DNA of 32,786 nucleotides from Fidelibacterota bacterium TCS56 (GTDB lineage: Bacteria; Fidelibacterota; Marinisomatia; Marinisomatales; TCS56): assembly GCA_001577055.1 (NCBI GenBank), contig LSCG01000023.1, forward strand, positions 1 through 32,786, in the 5' to 3' direction. Within the stretch, counting starts at the first letter, position 1. The number at the start of each line of letters is the position of its first letter. The notes under the pieces were generated by a model. The model was not told the origin of the DNA. It worked only from the letters and a program-made list of their open reading frames with translations, and searched no databases. Below, one piece after another: positions 6,736 through 16,025 of this stretch. The position numbers and the translations under genes were made by a program.

Positions 6736-7755
6736 ATGAAAAAACTAAGTATACTCATACTCTTTTTTATTATCTCACTTCTACTTGCGCCAAACCTGGC
6801 CGCCCAGCAAAAATTTGTCCCGTTGGGAGATTTTACCCTGGAAAGTGGTTCGACCATTAAGGATTGCCGGATAGGTTACCGTACCTTCGGCACCATGAAC
6901 CCTGAGGCCGATAATGTGATCCTTTTTCCAACCTGGTTCGGCGGCACCAGCAAGCATCTTGGTAACCTGGTGGGACCGGATAAACTACTAGACAGCGCCC
7001 GCTATTTTGTCATTGCCATGGATGCCCTGGGCAACGGCGTTTCCAGCTCACCTTCCAACAACTTACACCAACCGCAATCAGCCTTTCCGCTGTTCTCCAT
7101 ACGTGATATGGTTAACTCGCAATATTCAAGCCTTACGCAAGGACTGGGAATTAACCATTTATACGCTGTCGTCGGGGGTTCGATGGGCGGTATGCAGGTT
7201 TTCCAGTGGCTGGTAAGCTACCCCGATTTCATAGATAAAGCCCTGGCCTATGTGGCATCTCCCTGGCAGTCGGGCCATGGAAGATTGGTCTGGGAAACCG
7301 AACTGGCGATGATCGAAAACGGCCTGGCGCATGAGGTTCCGCTTGATATCATCACTGAACAGGTTGCGCTGGTACAGGTAATTAATGCCTATACGCCCGA
7401 ATATCGCAACCGCCAGACTACACCTGCGGCGGTAACCGATTTCCGCCACGCTTATGTTAAACGGTTCAGCAGCAATTTCCGCCCCTATAACTGGGCCAGT
7501 CAGTTGCGGGCCATGATGCAGCATGACATAACCTTATCAGTCGGCGACAAGACTGAATCCCTGCCAGAAATAATCATGGCCGAAACCTTTATTATTGTTT
7601 CAGCCACTGATCACCTGGTCCCTCCTGGACCGGCCCTGGAACTGGCTGACATCATTGGTGCTGAAACCCATATTTTCTCCAATGATTGCGGTCACCTGGC
7701 CCCCGGTTGCGAGATGGCTGAGTTCGTCGAAATCGTTCATAATTTTCTGCATTAA
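6736..7755 (+). CDS. Exported alpha/beta hydrolase of the homoserine acetyltransferase (MetX) fold
   Basis: This 339-residue protein has a clear signal peptide (KKLSILILFFIISLLLAPNL, cleavage near the AAQQ at residues 22-25) and then a MetX-like alpha/beta hydrolase domain: GYRTFGTMNPEADNVILFPT, DALGNGVSSSPSNN, the nucleophile elbow GGSMGGMQ with Ser149, Asp292 in VSATDHLVPP and His320 in DCGHLAPG. The triad is complete. Cytosolic MetX enzymes acetylate homoserine and are not exported; a secreted relative is more likely a hydrolase or esterase of unknown substrate. It stands just upstream of the C25 peptidase gene with a 37-bp gap and could be co-transcribed with it. Confidence 0.85.
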   Translation: MKKLSILILFFIISLLLAPNLAAQQKFVPLGDFTLESGSTIKDCRIGYRTFGTMNPEADNVILFPTWFGGTSKHLGNLVGPDKLLDSARYFVIAMDALGNGVSSSPSNNLHQPQSAFPLFSIRDMVNSQYSSLTQGLGINHLYAVVGGSMGGMQVFQWLVSYPDFIDKALAYVASPWQSGHGRLVWETELAMIENGLAHEVPLDIITEQVALVQVINAYTPEYRNRQTTPAAVTDFRHAYVKRFSSNFRPYNWASQLRAMMQHDITLSVGDKTESLPEIIMAETFIIVSATDHLVPPGPALELADIIGAETHIFSNDCGHLAPGCEMAEFVEIVHNFLH

Positions 7756-7792
7756 CCGTACAAAGGAAAACCAAAGTAGCCGCTGAATATTT

Positions 7793-10700
7793 ATGAGGAT
7801 TTGTAAACTGTTCACTGCTGTATTGCTGATATTGTCATATCTGTCTCCGATTGGTGCAACGGGATTGGCGATACAGGCCAATCAGCCAGGCCTGCTGATA
7901 TTGAACCTGCAAATCGATTCTTTGTGGGTGGAGGACGGTCATATTTATACAATACCGGCCGGGCAGGTACGATCGGAGGCCGGGTATCCGCAAATTCCTC
8001 ATTTCACTGAAGTTTTTGTAAATCTACCTGACAATGCCAACATCAATGTAATTGCCGACGAGGCAACAGCTATCACGAATTCGTCTGTAGAGATATCACC
8101 CACCGAGACCGCCAAAGGCATGGATTACTCAGTCGAGACTGCCAATTGGGATGGTTCGCTTTATCCTGGGTATTTGCATGCCCAACGATCTGCCGGGAGT
8201 ATCCGAGGAAACACCGGCCTGGCGATTTCCGTGTATCCTGTGCAAGTGGGAAACAACACATTATTGTGGCATCGCAACATCAGTTTACAGATCAACTGGA
8301 CGCCCCGGACGGACTCTGCCCCTCAGCCACTTTCGACAATCACACTCGGTGATCTGCCCACTGGTGACGGACCTCCTTCCGGGCAGCGGCTGCACCTGCC
8401 CCCGGCCTATCAGTTTTCCCCAAATCTTGCGCGAATTACGGTTGATCACGATGGCTGGCATGGAATCACGGCCGCAACCCTGCAGGACAGCGGCGTGTCT
8501 TTAAATGGCATTGACCCGGGTACCCTGCAATTATGGAATCGGGATGAGCAGGTTCTGCTGTGGCTGGAAGGTGCTGGGGACGGGCAATTCAATGGGAATG
8601 ACCTGATTGTTTTTCAAGCCCGAAAGAATCCACCGCCTGCTGGGGTCGAATACCAGAATAATTTCTATACCGCTGATAATATCTACTGGCTAACCTGGGG
8701 AGCTGGTACGGGATTAAGGTACGTATCCGAGAGTGTGTACCCCGATCAGCCACCGGATCAAGTATTGCACCCTGCCAGCTATGAGTACACCCGGCATTTT
8801 GAACGCGATGAGTATTTTGCCCGGCTGGGCCACATGGGTACTCATCAGGAATGGGACGACTTCGATCATTTTTTCATCATGCCTCCGATCCACGGCGGCA
8901 CATCTGACACCTTCATGATCCCCATCAATCATCCCTACCCTTCGAATACCTTACGATTCGGGGTCAAAATGCATCTCCAGGGAATCACCACCGGCTCGCA
9001 TAATCTCCAGGCCTTTATTAATGGCTACAAAATTGCAGACGCCGACTGGAGCGGACAAAACGCTCAACTCGTATCCAGCAGCCAGCAACAGATGCTGCAA
9101 AACAACTTCCTGTCCAACGGTCCCAACCAATTACTAATCACCCTGGACGGCAGTGATCCGACCAACCGCTATGATCAGGTATACCTCAATTGGGTCGATA
9201 TTGAATATCAGCGGCAATACCAGGCCAGTGCCGGTCGGCTGGAATTTTACCAGGACAGCGCATTGCCCCTGGCAACCCAATTTGAAATCGGGGGATTTAC
9301 TTCCAATGATATCCTGATTTTTAAAGAGAACGTCTCCCGGCTGCAGGATTTCCTCATGGTGGATGAAGGCGGCGGCCAGTTTAAGGTGATATTCCAGGAT
9401 CAGGCCGATTCCCCGGGGACGGTCTATCATGCCATAGAACAAGACAGTCTGTTTACTCCCAAGCTCTGCCAGGCCGAAGAACCGCTGGTTGACCCGGCCG
9501 CCGCCAGCCTGAGCGATTATTTGATAATCGCCCCCGATTCGTTCTTAACCACGCTACAACCGCTGGCTGCTGTCCGTAATGGATCGATGGTGGATGTGGA
9601 TGACATCTATCGGACTTATTCCGGTGGTGTGAAATCCCCCTACGCCATCAAACAGTTCCTGGCTGACTGCTATTATCATAACAGCCCCCGGCCAGGTTCT
9701 GTCTTAATTGGCATGCAGGGTGGGTTGTTTGGCTGGAGTTCTATCAATCGTGGAATATCGCACTACATCCCCGCCATGAAAATCCAAACTTTCAAATGGG
9801 GCGCCGCTTCATCCGATTTCTGGTATACTTTGATTGATGGTGACGACCTGATCCCCGAATTCAATATCGGCCGCCTGCCGGCGGCTAGTATCGCCGAACT
9901 GGAGCTGATGGTCGATAAAGTTCTGGCCCTGGAAAACCAATCGGCCGCCACCTGGCAAAATCAACTTTTAATGATAGCCGGTTATGAACAGACCTTTAAA
10001 AACCAATCGGAATCGCTGATTGCATCTATCATTGAAAAAGGCATCTTTCCTTCCCGTTTGAATATTGATGAATATTCCGAAGATGGACCATTTTTCGGAA
10101 CCACCGACACTTTAATTCATCATTTCGGGCGGGGGCTGGTCTATACTAATTTCCTGGGTCATGGCGGTGGTGCCGTCTGGGGGGACCGATCATTGATGAC
10201 CTTAGAAGACGTGGAAGACCTGACTAACGACAACCGTACCCCAATTGTCACCAGCATGACCTGTTTCACCGGCGATGTTACCAACCCCGATGCTCTGGGA
10301 CGGCGGTTGATGGGGTATGAAAACGGCGGCGTGGCGGGCTGGTTTGGCTCCTCTGGTGTGGGGTGGATTATCAACGATTATCTTTTACTCCAGCCGATCC
10401 ATCGCTATTTATTCGACACGGAACAAACCATCGGCGAAATCATCTCTAAAGCCAAAATCGAATTCATTGCCACCAACACCGCCTACCCAGATATTGCCAA
10501 ATCACAGCTTTATCAATTTAATTATTCCGGTGATCCGGCGCTCAGCCTGGCCCTTCCGGAGATCAATTTAATCCATATTCAGCCACAGGATCCCGAGCCG
10601 GGTGAGGAATTAACCATTCACCTGCCACATTTAGCTCCCGATTCGGTGCGCATCCAGTTCTTCAATCCGGAGCGGATACCCCACCCCCGCTATCCGTTGA

Positions 10701-12454
10701 CTTTACCAGCCACCAATGCCGGTGAGATAGTATATCAAACAGCAGATACGCTGGCGCCCGGCAACTACAGTCTAAATATTAACTGGCTGGCTGATGGAGC
10801 GGCCCACCGTGCAACTACTAACATCAGTCTTTCAGGCGCACAGATTTCTTTCAGTGATATCACTCCGGCCCGACCGACTTCTCTTGATAGTATCTCGATC
10901 ACGGCAACAATCAGTGATCGCCAGGTCGTTGATACAGCAGAATTATGGCTCAACGGCAGCTATTACGCCGACTTGCATCCAAATGGCGGCCAAGACTATT
11001 CCCTGGCCGATCCGATTCCACCCCAGCCGGCCGGGTCAACACTTTATTTAAAATGCAGGGTAGTGGATCAATCCGACCAGGTTACCTTCGGGCCGGAAAT
11101 TGCCCTGACTATCACCACCATTGCCCGCTTTGATATCGAATCGGCTATGATCAATAATGACGAAGTAATTCAGCTTACGGCACTGGTGAGAAATCCAACT
11201 AACGGCACTGGCCGGTGCGTTACTGACTTCCACCTGCTGGCTGGTGATACCTGGCAGGATTTAGGCACCGACACGGTTAATTTCAGTGGCCCGGGCTTGC
11301 GTTCCACCAGTATCATAACCGGCCTGCCCGCCGGACGGAATAGCTATCGCCTGATAACCAGAAACGCCGATTATCAGGATCGGCGCGACACGCTGCAGGT
11401 GGAGCTGGAAACGATGGCTTTCTGGGTAACACCGGAAGCAGGCACCACCACTGACCTGGCCACCAATAGTTGGGTATCCCGGAGAAAATTCAGCCTGAAA
11501 ATTTTACCCGGTTCCGTGGCCAGTCCGGTAATAATTATTATTGAGCCAACCGACACGCTCAAGTTAAATCATCAGCCGGATTTCTCGCTGGTGCAGCTTG
11601 ATTCCCAGGCCGCCGTCTATGACCTGAGCATCCCCTTAAAAACGGAAATCTCAGCCCGATGGACGCTGGATACCAGTATAACCGCCGATTCCAGGCTTTA
11701 TCAATATTTCCCGAAGTATAAAATCTGGCTCCCTGTCAGGGAAAGTACCAGCGCCGGTTCCACCCTCGAATTCAGTGCCCGAATACCCGGTAAATTTGCC
11801 TTACTTCAATCCAGTGACCTCACTGCTCCTGAATTGGAGGCTACGGTTAATGGTCAGCGCCTGTTGACCAACAGCTATCTTAATGATTCACCGGTGATAT
11901 CGCTGGTGGCCCAGGATCAAAACGGCATCGACCCCCGGACAAACTCATTATCCCTGCGAATTAATGATATCCCCGTATCCGATCCGCCTTTTACTCACAT
12001 GTCCGGCTCAGGCAATTTGTTCGGCTTCCGGCTCACACCCAATCTGACCGCCATTGACACCAGCATGGCTATCACCATCACCGATGCCACCGGAAATTCT
12101 TCCGATACCCTGAAGCTGAAATTCATAGTCAGCGAGAAATTACGATTGGTTGATTACGGAAACTTCCCTAATCCCTTCACCGATCATACCCGCTTCTCTT
12201 ATGAATTAACTGAAACTGTTGAAGATTTTTCTCTCTCCATTTATACCGTGGATGGCCGCCGGATTCGTCGACTGGGTCAGCAGGCATCCTTGACCGATAT
12301 CGACCTCACGGTCGGGGCCTACCACGAAATCATCTGGGACGGCCGCGATAAAAACGGGGATTTTGTGGCCAACGGCGTTTATTTCTATTGCATCAAAATA
12401 ACAAAAGACGGCAAAACCATCGAAAAACGGGGTAAAATCGCCAAAGCCCGCTGA
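7793..12454 (+). CDS. Gingipain-type C25 cysteine peptidase (PorU-like) with FlgD-like C-terminal domain
   Basis: This 1553-residue secreted protein begins with a signal peptide (CKLFTAVLLILSYLSPIGAT). A long strand-rich N-terminal part to about residue 570 (propeptide and jelly-roll-like) precedes a C25 peptidase core at about 575-930: YLIIAPDSF, FNIGRLPA, then NFLGHGGG with catalytic His790 and SMTCFTGD with catalytic Cys824. Ig-like segments follow, and the protein ends with a FlgD-type Ig domain (FPNPFTDHTRFSYEL; YHEIIWDGRDKNGDFVANGV; basic tail). The architecture matches the PorU-like large C25 proteins of type IX secretion organisms, either the sortase that cleaves Por tails or a secreted protease. 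The secreted protein at 2795-3730, with its Por tail, would be a possible client. Confidence 0.88.
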   Translation: MRICKLFTAVLLILSYLSPIGATGLAIQANQPGLLILNLQIDSLWVEDGHIYTIPAGQVRSEAGYPQIPHFTEVFVNLPDNANINVIADEATAITNSSVEISPTETAKGMDYSVETANWDGSLYPGYLHAQRSAGSIRGNTGLAISVYPVQVGNNTLLWHRNISLQINWTPRTDSAPQPLSTITLGDLPTGDGPPSGQRLHLPPAYQFSPNLARITVDHDGWHGITAATLQDSGVSLNGIDPGTLQLWNRDEQVLLWLEGAGDGQFNGNDLIVFQARKNPPPAGVEYQNNFYTADNIYWLTWGAGTGLRYVSESVYPDQPPDQVLHPASYEYTRHFERDEYFARLGHMGTHQEWDDFDHFFIMPPIHGGTSDTFMIPINHPYPSNTLRFGVKMHLQGITTGSHNLQAFINGYKIADADWSGQNAQLVSSSQQQMLQNNFLSNGPNQLLITLDGSDPTNRYDQVYLNWVDIEYQRQYQASAGRLEFYQDSALPLATQFEIGGFTSNDILIFKENVSRLQDFLMVDEGGGQFKVIFQDQADSPGTVYHAIEQDSLFTPKLCQAEEPLVDPAAASLSDYLIIAPDSFLTTLQPLAAVRNGSMVDVDDIYRTYSGGVKSPYAIKQFLADCYYHNSPRPGSVLIGMQGGLFGWSSINRGISHYIPAMKIQTFKWGAASSDFWYTLIDGDDLIPEFNIGRLPAASIAELELMVDKVLALENQSAATWQNQLLMIAGYEQTFKNQSESLIASIIEKGIFPSRLNIDEYSEDGPFFGTTDTLIHHFGRGLVYTNFLGHGGGAVWGDRSLMTLEDVEDLTNDNRTPIVTSMTCFTGDVTNPDALGRRLMGYENGGVAGWFGSSGVGWIINDYLLLQPIHRYLFDTEQTIGEIISKAKIEFIATNTAYPDIAKSQLYQFNYSGDPALSLALPEINLIHIQPQDPEPGEELTIHLPHLAPDSVRIQFFNPERIPHPRYPLTLPATNAGEIVYQTADTLAPGNYSLNINWLADGAAHRATTNISLSGAQISFSDITPARPTSLDSISITATISDRQVVDTAELWLNGSYYADLHPNGGQDYSLADPIPPQPAGSTLYLKCRVVDQSDQVTFGPEIALTITTIARFDIESAMINNDEVIQLTALVRNPTNGTGRCVTDFHLLAGDTWQDLGTDTVNFSGPGLRSTSIITGLPAGRNSYRLITRNADYQDRRDTLQVELETMAFWVTPEAGTTTDLATNSWVSRRKFSLKILPGSVASPVIIIIEPTDTLKLNHQPDFSLVQLDSQAAVYDLSIPLKTEISARWTLDTSITADSRLYQYFPKYKIWLPVRESTSAGSTLEFSARIPGKFALLQSSDLTAPELEATVNGQRLLTNSYLNDSPVISLVAQDQNGIDPRTNSLSLRINDIPVSDPPFTHMSGSGNLFGFRLTPNLTAIDTSMAITITDATGNSSDTLKLKFIVSEKLRLVDYGNFPNPFTDHTRFSYELTETVEDFSLSIYTVDGRRIRRLGQQASLTDIDLTVGAYHEIIWDGRDKNGDFVANGVYFYCIKITKDGKTIEKRGKIAKAR

Positions 12455-12556
12455 GGACGGCAATTGGGTTCGTGGATACCAGTTATATAATCTTCATTTC
12501 ACATCCCGGATTCAGCGTAATTAACAAGCCAGGAAATTGACCCTGCTGAATATTAA

Positions 12557-12868
12557 TTAGATAAATTTAACGGCTGTACCATAAACCAGGATTTCCGCCG
12601 CACCCTGCATCACAGTACTGGAGGCATTGCGGATATTAATCACCGCATCGGCGCCCAGTTTTTGTGCCTCGACAATCATTCGCTTAGTGGCCTTGGCCCG
12701 GGCTTCGTTCAACATTTCCGAATAAGAAACCAGTTCTCCGCCGAAAAGACTCTTCAGTGCCGTAACGATATCCCGGCCCACATGTTTCGATTGAATCATC
12801 GAACCTTTTACGATGGATAAAGTGGCCAGCTTTTTTCCGCTGACATAATCAGTATTTACCAAAATCAT
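12557..12868 (-). CDS. ybjQ: YbjQ/UPF0145 family protein
   Basis: This 103-residue protein matches the YbjQ (UPF0145) family in length and motifs: ILVNTDYVSGKKL at the N-terminus, GSMIQSKHVGRDI in the centre, EARAKATKRMIVEAQKLGAD and AVINIR near the end. The family forms compact pentamers and is sometimes listed as heavy-metal-binding on weak grounds; function is unknown. The start at 12868 has AAGGAGG upstream, which lies within the last codons of the preceding small membrane protein (20-nt overlap), so the two are coupled. Confidence 0.92.
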   Translation of the reverse strand: MILVNTDYVSGKKLATLSIVKGSMIQSKHVGRDIVTALKSLFGGELVSYSEMLNEARAKATKRMIVEAQKLGADAVINIRNASSTVMQGAAEILVYGTAVKFI

Positions 12869-13079
12869 CCTGTTCGTCCTCCTTGATTTCATATAACCGC
12901 TGAATCATCACGTAGATGATCAAAACTACGGTTATTAGTAGTGCGGTAGTGATCAGATAATAAACCCAGGAAGATAAAGCCAGTCGTTCTAACAGATAAA
13001 AATAAACCATGCCATAACCGGCGATGATCATGATCACCACTATGGTAATAATAAAGGCTGGCAAATATTTCTTCATCAT
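12849..13079 (-). CDS. Small membrane protein with two predicted transmembrane helices
   Basis: From the ATG at 13079 (preceded by ACAGGGG) this is a 76-residue protein with two hydrophobic helices (AFIITIVVIMIIAGYGMVYF and YYLITTALLITVVLIIYVMI) and an acidic cytosolic tail (RLYEIKEDEQDDFGKY). The frame stays open to 13334, but that extension crosses the hairpin-rich repeat and is an artefact. It overlaps the YbjQ-family gene by 20 nt and probably forms a two-gene operon with it. Such a pairing of a UPF0145 protein with a tiny membrane protein suggests a membrane partner; no function can be named. Confidence 0.75.
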   Translation of the reverse strand: MMKKYLPAFIITIVVIMIIAGYGMVYFYLLERLALSSWVYYLITTALLITVVLIIYVMIQRLYEIKEDEQDDFGKY

Positions 13080-13160
13080 CCCCTGTGGTATTTTACAGCG
13101 ATTGAATTTACCATATCCCGCTGAAAGACACTGCTTTTGCCTGATTACACCCGTTATTTT

Positions 13161-13366
13161 AATGGAGCCCCACGGGTAAACCCGTGGTTCCCATTGCATG
13201 ACCAGCCTGCGTTGCCGAAGCCACTTCGTCGAGGCTACGGCGCGGTTCATCCGCCCGACGTAAAAGGCGCCATCGCGCCGAAGCGGATGACTCAGCATTC
13301 CTCCCAGTGTAAACACGGTGTTTCCTGCCAGCAATCTTGCTCTGCAAGATCGCGAAGGCGGATGAA
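13161..13366. repeat. Hairpin-rich intergenic repeat element (REP/MITE-like)
   Basis: The 378-bp gap 13080-13457 holds no gene but carries a GC-rich block with stacked hairpins. CCACGGGT-AA-ACCCGTGG (13170-13187) is enclosed by AATGG/CCATT. GGCGC-CATC-GCGCC follows at about 13266-13279. AAACA-CGG-TGTTT is at 13311-13323 and ATCTTGC-TCT-GCAAGAT at about 13334-13350. A 10-bp inverted pair TTCATCCGCC (13246-13255) / GGCGGATGAA (13357-13366) brackets the right half. This looks like a dispersed palindromic repeat of the REP type, which is often mobilised by Y1 (IS200-like) transposases encoded elsewhere. The remainder, 13367-13457, is AT-rich and probably holds the promoter of the next gene. Confidence 0.65.
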
Positions 13367-13457
13367 AAATACTTTTAGGCGATATTCAGTCGAACTATCT
13401 CAATATTTTATAGTAAATTAATTTAGTTTGCTGGTTACATAATCACCACGAGCATCT

Positions 13458-16025
13458 ATGCTGAAACTGATTCAGGAATTAAAACGGCGTAAAGTCTTTC
13501 GCGTGGCAGGCGTGTATGCCGTCGTAGCCTGGATAATCATGCAGATCGGCGAAGTCACTTTTCCGGCCCTGTTGCTGCCGGAGTGGGCCCTGACGCTGGT
13601 CATCGTATTACTGCTGATCGGTTTCCCCATTGCCATTTTATTATCCTGGGCTTTCGATATCACTCCGGATGGAATAAAACGGGATCCACAGGATTTACCG
13701 GTCTCAAAAAGCGTCATGCCACAAGCACATGACGGAGTGCCCATATTCACCGCTCCGGCCCGCTATCGCAAGGTTGGTTTCACCATCGGCGGTCTGGCGG
13801 CTCTGGCGCTGATTGGCTGGCTGCTCCTACCTCAAATGGGACTGTTCGGCCTGCAACCCGATACGGAAGCCAATTCACTGGCAGTTCTAAATTTTGAAAA
13901 TCTCCGTGACATTGCTGACAAGGAGCGCCTGGGCCAGATCATTCAGGAATTAATCATTACCGACCTGTCCGAATCTCAGACCTTCCGGGTATTCAGCAGC
14001 CAGCGACTGTTCGATCTGCAAAATCAATTGGGCCACAGCGGCAGCCGCTCCATCGATCCCTCCGTAGCATTGGAAGTGGCTCGCATGGCCGGTGCATCCA
14101 CTCTGCTTACCGGAAATATCATCCAGACCGGACAGAAGACGATCTTAACCTCGAGATTGATCGAAGTTGACCGGGGAACTGTCATTAAATCCCAGCGGGT
14201 GGAAGGGGAGGATATTTATGCCCTGGTGGATGAACTGACCAGTCTGATGCGCATGGATCTGAACCTGAGTTCGACTGAAGTGCAGGTTATTGAAATCCCC
14301 GTGGCCGAGAAAACCACCACTTCGATGACTGCTTATCAACATTATCTGGAAGGCATCGACCTCTTCAACGAACAGAAATTCAAACCGGCTATTGAACACT
14401 TTCAGCAAGCAATCCAAATTGATTCGTCCTTCACCAATGTTTATTACACCATGGCAATGGCGCAGTGGTGGGCTCAATCCATTTATCATGAAGTCCGCCC
14501 GGAAGCGGCTCTTCAATCTCTGAATACCCTGCTGAAGGGTGAATTGTATCAGACCACCAAAGAAAAACTGCTGGCTGAAGGAGCCTACGAATTATTTACC
14601 CAGAATTTCACCCGCGCCGAAGAATTATTCTCTCAACTGGTCAATATTCTGCCCTACGAAAAAGATGGCTGGTATGGATTGGGGGAAGCCATTTTCCATG
14701 GATCACAGGATTTAGAACGTGCCCAGGAGGCTTTTGAAAAAGTACTGGAACTTGATCCCGATTATAAACTGGCGTACCGCCATATCTTTGATATTTTTGC
14801 GGCTAAAAATTTATACGAGCAGGGACGCATGCAAGCCGTTCAATTCCTGTCCCTGTTCCCTGAAAGTCCCTGGGGGCCCTATTACCTGGGATTAATGACT
14901 GCCGGATTAGAAGATTATCAGCGGGCGGCGGAATTATTTGTTGAAGCGCTTACTATCGATCAGGAGTTCGTTCAAGCCTTCAAATCCCTGGTTAATATAG
15001 CCAGCAATCATCTCGATTATACAGCAGCTATCACGCTGGCTAATGATTTAATATCAGGGTATCCCAATCAAACCGGCGGCTACGAGATCAAAGGTTACGT
15101 GGCGCGAACCAGGGCTGACTACACCACCGCTTTGAAAGCTTTTGAAGCGGCTTATTTAATCAAACCATCCGGCCATAACTTCGGACTGGAAATTGGTTTC
15201 ACCTACCAGATGATGGGGCTTTACGACACGGCGGAAGAAAAATACAATGAAATCCCGGGGCTGTCCGGCGATGACAGTTGGGAATCTGCCACTAATGATT
15301 ATCTGGTTAATCTGTATAGCGAGCAGGGTCAATATCGACGAGCCCTTGACATCATCCGGCAGGATACTGATACGATGGATTTACCACCGCAGAAGGCAAT
15401 CGGTAATTTGATCGGGATGGCATTCATCGCCAATCAATCCGCCGATTATGAATATGCCCATGCCCTGATTGACAGCGCTTTAAGCATGAATCCGTCCATT
15501 AACCAAATGCTGAATATCTACCTGATCAAATCCCTGATCTGCAGCTCTCAGGATGATAGTACTACGATCCGCAACATCATTGAGGTGGCGCAAAATCTGG
15601 CACAAAACTCCGATTCCGAGGCCAATCGTCTGTTCATGGCTGCCATGAAATTCGGTTACCATGCTACCACCGGAAATTATCAACAGGCATTAGAGTATTT
15701 CACCCAGTTGGAGAAGGGGCAGGAATTGCGTGATTATCTGCTCTTCCAAAAAGGTTTGATTTTTGTGCAGATGGGTGAATACGACCAGGCTCTGGCGGTT
15801 GCTGATGAAATGGCATCCTTGGTCCAGCGCAGGAATGTTTATGCCTTTGCCCATCCACGGGCACACCTGCTTCGCGGGCGCGCGCACGAAGCCCTGGGTA
15901 ACCTGGTACAGGCCCGCCAAAACTACCAGCGCCTCATGGGCATCTGGCGTAACGGGGATGAATCATCCGGCGAGCGTCAGGATTTACTCAACCGGATTGT
16001 ACAATTGAACCGACAAATAGGCTAA
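13458..16025 (+). CDS. Membrane-anchored TolB/FlgO-like and TPR-repeat protein
   Basis: This 855-residue protein starts with the recurrent ELKRRKVFRVAGVYAVVAW membrane module (two helices within residues about 15-66, then ITPDGIKRD) and a third helix at about 107-127. Residues about 139-275 are a TolB-amino-terminal/FlgO-like domain (NSLAVLNFENL, ASTLLTGNI, TSRLIEVDRGTVI). From about 295 to 850 there are tandem tetratricopeptide repeats. In many proteobacteria this module is attached to an adenylate cyclase or to a winged-helix or kinase domain; none is present here. It is probably a scaffold for protein-protein contacts at the inner membrane. It converges on the M3 peptidase gene with overlapping stop codons (16022-16025), leaving no room for a terminator. 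Confidence 0.88.
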   Translation: MLKLIQELKRRKVFRVAGVYAVVAWIIMQIGEVTFPALLLPEWALTLVIVLLLIGFPIAILLSWAFDITPDGIKRDPQDLPVSKSVMPQAHDGVPIFTAPARYRKVGFTIGGLAALALIGWLLLPQMGLFGLQPDTEANSLAVLNFENLRDIADKERLGQIIQELIITDLSESQTFRVFSSQRLFDLQNQLGHSGSRSIDPSVALEVARMAGASTLLTGNIIQTGQKTILTSRLIEVDRGTVIKSQRVEGEDIYALVDELTSLMRMDLNLSSTEVQVIEIPVAEKTTTSMTAYQHYLEGIDLFNEQKFKPAIEHFQQAIQIDSSFTNVYYTMAMAQWWAQSIYHEVRPEAALQSLNTLLKGELYQTTKEKLLAEGAYELFTQNFTRAEELFSQLVNILPYEKDGWYGLGEAIFHGSQDLERAQEAFEKVLELDPDYKLAYRHIFDIFAAKNLYEQGRMQAVQFLSLFPESPWGPYYLGLMTAGLEDYQRAAELFVEALTIDQEFVQAFKSLVNIASNHLDYTAAITLANDLISGYPNQTGGYEIKGYVARTRADYTTALKAFEAAYLIKPSGHNFGLEIGFTYQMMGLYDTAEEKYNEIPGLSGDDSWESATNDYLVNLYSEQGQYRRALDIIRQDTDTMDLPPQKAIGNLIGMAFIANQSADYEYAHALIDSALSMNPSINQMLNIYLIKSLICSSQDDSTTIRNIIEVAQNLAQNSDSEANRLFMAAMKFGYHATTGNYQQALEYFTQLEKGQELRDYLLFQKGLIFVQMGEYDQALAVADEMASLVQRRNVYAFAHPRAHLLRGRAHEALGNLVQARQNYQRLMGIWRNGDESSGERQDLLNRIVQLNRQIG

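Noticed and set aside
12849-13334. 161-codon version of the small membrane protein
   Set aside because: The added N-terminal half is a translation of the hairpin-rich repeat; the ATG at 13079 with a purine-rich leader explains the gene.
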